Source: Bacteroidales bacterium
Lineage (GTDB): Bacteria; Bacteroidota; Bacteroidia; Bacteroidales; UBA7960
Direction of reading: 5' to 3'
Assembly: GCA_012521995.1 (NCBI GenBank)
Contig: JAAYLH010000010.1
Span: 1-54,697 of the forward strand
Length of the DNA: 54,697 nt
In this document: positions 51,994-54,697 of the stretch, in pieces
Layout: each line of letters begins with the position of its first letter
Position numbering within the stretch: position 1 is the stretch's first letter
The notes under the pieces: model-generated
What the model saw: only the letters and a program-made list of their open reading frames with translations
Told to the model about the DNA's origin: nothing
Database searches by the model: none
Translations under genes and position numbers: made by a program

Positions 51994-52001
51994 CAAAAGT
52001 A
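51994..52001 (-). promoter_or_regulatory. -7 promoter box for the RlmI-like gene, nearly leaderless
   Basis: TACTTTTG on the minus strand, exact TAnnTTTG match. It ends 10 bases before the ATG, so only about five bases of leader are expected. It also rules out the upstream TTG as start. Confidence 0.5.
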
Positions 52002-52120
52002 AGCATTATCACGCTTGAGAAAACGTTTTCAGGATAGATTATATGAAATCAAAGGGGGCAGCCCGGGTGCTGGCCTTTTAACCTTGAAAGTAATACGCCT
52101 CCAGGGGACTGGCTAAGGAA

Positions 52121-52333
52121 TCAGTCGCCTAAAAACCACATAATATGGGTGCATTCCGAACATACATAGCAGTCGGCATTTCGGTTGACCCAATCAAGGT
52201 CGAACAGGGTGGCCCAGAACGTGTTCAGCATGGCTTTCCGGGTCCTGAAACGCCTATTCCCACATACCGGGCACTTTAATTCATTTCCCTTTACGGTGAA
52301 TTCCTGGGGTATTTGTTTGCTGAATTTGCTCAT
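52121..52333 (-). CDS. Small zinc-ribbon protein
   Basis: A 70-residue protein with two metal-binding knuckles, C21-x2-C24 and C58-x2-C61 (with C55 nearby), so one zinc ribbon is expected. Residues 25-54 contain a hydrophobic-basic stretch (RFRTRKAMLNTFWATLFDLDW). Similar short zinc ribbons are common and often of unknown role. It lies alone between two minus-strand genes, 70 bases after the HEAT-like gene. Codon use looks normal. Confidence 0.8.
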   Translation of the reverse strand: MSKFSKQIPQEFTVKGNELKCPVCGNRRFRTRKAMLNTFWATLFDLDWVNRNADCYVCSECTHIMWFLGD

Positions 52334-52403
52334 CTTGAAAGGATTAAAATGTTTTTTGAAAGCTGATTCCTTTTTTCGATCCCTGCTTCTTCAATAAAAA
52401 GCA

Positions 52404-52916
52404 TCATTTCTTTAATAAACGGCCTGTCATTCTTGTCACGATCTGTCTCACGCCAGGCGATAAATTTTCCAGGTAATGGTCCTGGGTGAGAAAAGCCATT
52501 TCATTGCCCAGCTCAGGATATTTGCCAGCTAATTTAGCCATTATTCTGAAAGCGTGAAGCCTTACCCCGGGTTTCTTGCCAACGCTTTCCCAGATTCGGA
52601 TACAGGCATCCAGCAGCAGGCCTTCGTATTCCTGGCCGATTTCCATTTTCTGGAGGATGATCAGCCATTCGCGCTGACGGTTCTCCTTCACAAGCGCTAG
52701 CTGGCGGATCATGTCGCCAACAAATGGCCTGATCCTTGCATCGTTGTCTTCCATGCAACTCCAAAGAATCCAGGAGGCCCTCCAGGCCCGGGGCGACTCC
52801 TCGCCAAGAGCCAGACCGACCGCCGCCTCAAAGGCCTCAGGATGCGCATCCATATAGGCAAGGATGTCGGCCTTATAATGTTTAACCAGGATTTCCCGAA
52901 GCTCAGTTTCGGGCAT
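52404..52916 (-). CDS. HEAT-like helical protein of unknown function
   Basis: A 170-residue soluble protein of helical hairpins, with repeats of the HEAT/ARM sort visible around RAWRASWILWSCMEDND, EWLIILQKMEIGQEYEGLLLD and VRLHAFRIMAKLAGKYPEL. No signal peptide, membrane segment or catalytic motif. I do not recognise the family. Such proteins usually serve as scaffolds. The next gene downstream on the same strand is the zinc ribbon. The start ATG 52916 is the first in frame. Confidence 0.75.
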   Translation of the reverse strand: MPETELREILVKHYKADILAYMDAHPEAFEAAVGLALGEESPRAWRASWILWSCMEDNDARIRPFVGDMIRQLALVKENRQREWLIILQKMEIGQEYEGLLLDACIRIWESVGKKPGVRLHAFRIMAKLAGKYPELGNEMAFLTQDHYLENLSPGVRQIVTRMTGRLLKK

Positions 52917-53295
52917 ATGCTCTGTATTATTGGGAAATGGGCGGATGTCTCTGTTTCAGCCGTTTTTTCTTTGTGCCTGCAATTTAATAAATAATTGAAA
53001 AATAAAGATTAAGCAATTCAGAAAATTTGCCCTCAGCAGTACCCCGGTCTAAAGGTTCCTTATATCAATTCCAGGTTTTCTTTTTAGTTAAACCGTACTT
53101 TTACCAATTACAATTGGTTAAAATACGGTTAACCCTTGAGTCAGGATACCCGATGCATGGTTAATGAATCCTTTGTGGAAAAGATGGGGCCCGGGCCGTT
53201 TTTTCCCGGAATAAAAGGGGTGCTGAATGCTCAGGCAAGGTCTATTACCGATGGTTTTATTCTGGATGCCGGAGTCGGGTTTAATTGCTTTTTGT
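52917..53295. other. Gene-free stretch containing a long inverted repeat
   Basis: This 379-base gap before the HEAT-like gene holds the palindrome at 53087-53133 and AT-rich sequence. A reading frame on the plus strand (53136-53411, TTG start) runs into the antisense of the glycosylase gene and has no family features; I do not call it a gene. No RNA gene seen. Confidence 0.5.
53087..53133. repeat. Near-perfect 22-bp inverted repeat
   Basis: The left arm (53087-53109, starting GTTAAACCGTA and ending CCAATT) is the complement of the right arm (53112-53133, starting AATTGG and ending GGTTAAC) except for two single-base insertions and one mismatch. Only two bases separate the arms. There is no T-run on either side. 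It could be a protein-binding site or cruciform. Confidence 0.75.
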
Positions 53296-53913
53296 TCAGG
53301 TTTTTGAAAGAGGGAGTTGTTCAGATTCAGGGAGGGATTTCATCAGGAAGCGGTAAGGCCAATGGGCGTGCTCGCCCGCGTAATCCACCCCTATGCGGGG
53401 GGCTGCAATGATATGGCCTTTTGTCTGACCGGGATTGGAGTCTTCTATCCAGATGAGGTCGCTGCCCAGGGAGGTTTTATCGTGCCGCGTGGTGATCCCC
53501 AAGGCTTTGGTGAGTTTCCCGGGGCCGTTGAGCAATTGAAGTTTCTCTGTTGGTTTACCTGTCCGGTGGGCCATCAGCTCTTGCCCGACAGTGGGCATAA
53601 GGCCCCTGATCAGGATGGCATGCGGGATGCCCTCAATATTGGTGACTACATTGAACAGGTGGTGCATGCCATAGCACAGGTAAATATAAGCAATCCCTCC
53701 TGTATTGTACATTGTTTCGGTGCGTTGGGTTCGGCGGCCCCCATAAGCGTGTGATGCGCGGTCGATTTCCCCTGCATAAGCTTCAGTCTCCACAATCATT
53801 CCGCCCGTTACGCCCTGCCCGTCAATGCTGGTAATCAGTGACTTACCCAGCAGGTCCCGGGCCAGGAAAACCACGTCGGGATTCAGGTAGTATTCGGGGG
53901 AAAGCCTTTTCAT
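53296..53913 (-). CDS. 3-methyladenine DNA glycosylase (AAG/MPG type)
   Basis: Removes alkylated purines in base-excision repair. The 205-residue form from ATG 53913 (MKRLSPEYY) matches the family; a longer frame only adds a translated pyrimidine-rich repeat. Signature stretches: VFLARDLLGKSLIT, MIVETEAYAGEIDRASHAYG with the catalytic Glu, TQRTETMYNTGGIAYIYLCYG and HHLFNVVT, and LLNGPGKLTKALGI. Cytoplasmic. It follows the FAH-family gene on the same strand after 43 bases of purine-repeat sequence, so the two may be co-transcribed. Confidence 0.93.
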   Translation of the reverse strand: MKRLSPEYYLNPDVVFLARDLLGKSLITSIDGQGVTGGMIVETEAYAGEIDRASHAYGGRRTQRTETMYNTGGIAYIYLCYGMHHLFNVVTNIEGIPHAILIRGLMPTVGQELMAHRTGKPTEKLQLLNGPGKLTKALGITTRHDKTSLGSDLIWIEDSNPGQTKGHIIAAPRIGVDYAGEHAHWPYRFLMKSLPESEQLPLSKT

Positions 53914-53953
53914 GGAAATGAAAAATGAAAAGTGAAAAATGAAGAATGAGAGG
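53914..53953. repeat. Purine-rich AAAAATGA repeat
   Basis: GAAATG, AAAAATG, AAAAGTG, AAAAATG and AAGAATG words follow each other with a period of 6-7 bases, filling the gap between the FAH-family gene and the glycosylase gene. Weaker versions occur near 22457 and 13514-13545. Confidence 0.6.
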
Positions 53954-53956
53954 AGC

Positions 53957-54568
53957 TTATTTAACTTTGATGTCGAGCATTTTTTTGTCTTCAAGAAAGG
54001 CTTCGAGGCGGTCGCCCGGCTTTACGGGACCTACGCCCGAGGGGGTGCCTGTAAATAGCATATCGCCCATTTTGAGGGTGGCGTATTTTGACACGTAGGA
54101 AATCAGTTGGTTGAAGTTAAAGATCATATCGGATGATCGGCCTTGCTGCACCAGCTCGCCGTTCTTTTTCAGGCTGAAGGAAATATCGGAAGGGTTCTCA
54201 AGGTTTGTCAAGGGTATAAACTTGCTGACAGGCCCGGATCCGTCAAATGCCTTTGCCTTCTCCCAAGGGAGGCCTTGTTCACGGCACATCCGCTGGACAT
54301 CACGTGCAGTGAAATCGATGCCAATGCCAATCTCTTGGTAATAGGTATGGGCAAAACGTTCCTGGATGTGTTTGCCTAACTTCGAAATGCTCAGCACCAG
54401 CTCCACCTCATAATGTACCTCGTTTGAAAAATCCGGAACAAAAAAAGGCAGCCCTGCCCTGATCAGGGCAGTCTCGGGTTTCATAAAAAAAACAGGCTCC
54501 TCAGGCAGGGGATTGTTCAGCTCGGCCAGGTGCGCGGGGTAGTTCATTCCGATGCAAATGATCTTCAT
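53957..54568 (-). CDS. Fumarylacetoacetate hydrolase family protein (YcgM-like)
   Basis: A 203-residue enzyme of the FAH superfamily, whose members cleave C-C bonds or decarboxylate acylpyruvates and oxaloacetate. Seen are the N-terminal CIGMNYPAHLAELN, the metal-site region EVHYEVELVLSISK, IGIDFTARDVQRMC, KAFDGSGPVSKFIPL and the ending TGTPSGVGPVKPGD. The length equals that of YcgM/FAHD1-type acylpyruvases. The exact substrate is not set by sequence. The ATG at 54568 is close to the repeat element at 54575-54697. Confidence 0.93.
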   Translation of the reverse strand: MKIICIGMNYPAHLAELNNPLPEEPVFFMKPETALIRAGLPFFVPDFSNEVHYEVELVLSISKLGKHIQERFAHTYYQEIGIGIDFTARDVQRMCREQGLPWEKAKAFDGSGPVSKFIPLTNLENPSDISFSLKKNGELVQQGRSSDMIFNFNQLISYVSKYATLKMGDMLFTGTPSGVGPVKPGDRLEAFLEDKKMLDIKVK

Positions 54569-54574
54569 GGATTT

Positions 54575-54697
54575 TATTGATTACACGGATTGCTATTGAT
54601 TATACGGATTGTGCATGGTGCATGGGGCATGGAGTAAAATCCGCTGGTAAGCGGACAAGCTCTGAAACCCGAAACCTGGAACCTTAAACCTTAAACC
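54575..54697. repeat. Composite heptad element, inverted copy of 3600-3765
   Basis: Read on the minus strand the parts appear in the same order as at 3600-3765: GGTTTAAGGTTTAAGG and GGTTTCGGGTTT heptads (54697 to about 54665), then CATGCC / GCATGGT words (about 54640-54615), then two copies of ATCCGTGTAATC-like words (about 54612-54580). The window ends inside the element, so its full length is unknown. It lies just upstream of the FAH-family gene. Confidence 0.75.

Noticed and set aside
53136-53411. 91-codon frame beginning at TTG after the palindrome
   Set aside because: It reads into the antisense of the glycosylase gene, has no ATG start before residue 8 and no recognisable features.
53914-53994. 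27-residue N-terminal extension of the glycosylase
   Set aside because: It would be a translation of the pyrimidine-rich repeat (Phe/Ser/His run) and is not part of the family; the ATG at 53913 fits.

Overview
The window looks like a chromosomal segment of an uncultured or lightly studied member of the phylum Bacteroidota (Bacteroidales or Marinilabiliales type). The signs are a type IX secretion sorting domain on a secreted subtilase, repeated TAnnTTTG -7 promoter boxes in place of E. coli type promoters, a short-lid adenylate kinase, a BlaI/M56 sensor carrying TonB and receptor-plug modules, a fused glycogen synthase/phosphorylase, and a WbqC-like protein. I see about 42 protein genes, mostly housekeeping. 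I see no tRNA, rRNA, CRISPR array, insertion sequence or prophage.

Layout. 1-8400: a secreted tricorn-like protease, a YfcE-like phosphodiesterase translationally coupled to a five-repeat helical protein, then hpt, adk and obgE. 8400-16350: a PAP2 phosphatase, a flavin-binding PPOX protein, a large T9SS subtilase, and a blaI - TPR - M56 (BlaR1-like) cluster with a striking phased operator. 16360-22180: an AAE-type transporter, a membrane metallophosphoesterase, DNA photolyase, a YiiX-like lipoprotein and a NUDIX enzyme. 22560-25850: the classical thrS-infC-rpmI-rplT operon, with infC most likely starting at AUA. 25900-34330: NlpC/P60 peptidase, 7TM-HD phosphodiesterase (PgpH-like), WbqC-like protein, NAD(P)HX repair enzyme, fused alpha/beta 2-oxoacid dehydrogenase E1, and a fluoride channel.

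34430-44410: FabG, then a glycogen module on the minus strand: debranching enzyme, GT4 glycosyltransferase, a GH57 protein whose catalytic Asp position is Asn, and, after a hairpin terminator, a 1432-residue fusion of a GT3-like glycogen synthase with an alpha-glucan phosphorylase. 44540-49080: an operon of a GH3/beta-lactamase fusion, a YgjV-acyltransferase-like fusion and an unrecognised membrane protein. 49200-54570: MATE exporter, RlmI-like rRNA methyltransferase, a small zinc ribbon, a HEAT-like helical protein, 3-methyladenine glycosylase and a fumarylacetoacetase-family enzyme.

I did not find a clear, wholly new gene system. The least explained parts are non-coding or architectural: heptad repeats with a G-quadruplex-capable tract, present as a composite element near both ends of the window; an 11-bp phased array after the E1 gene; a four-half-site, 10-bp phased operator before blaI; an AUA start for infC; and the 77-residue repeat protein.
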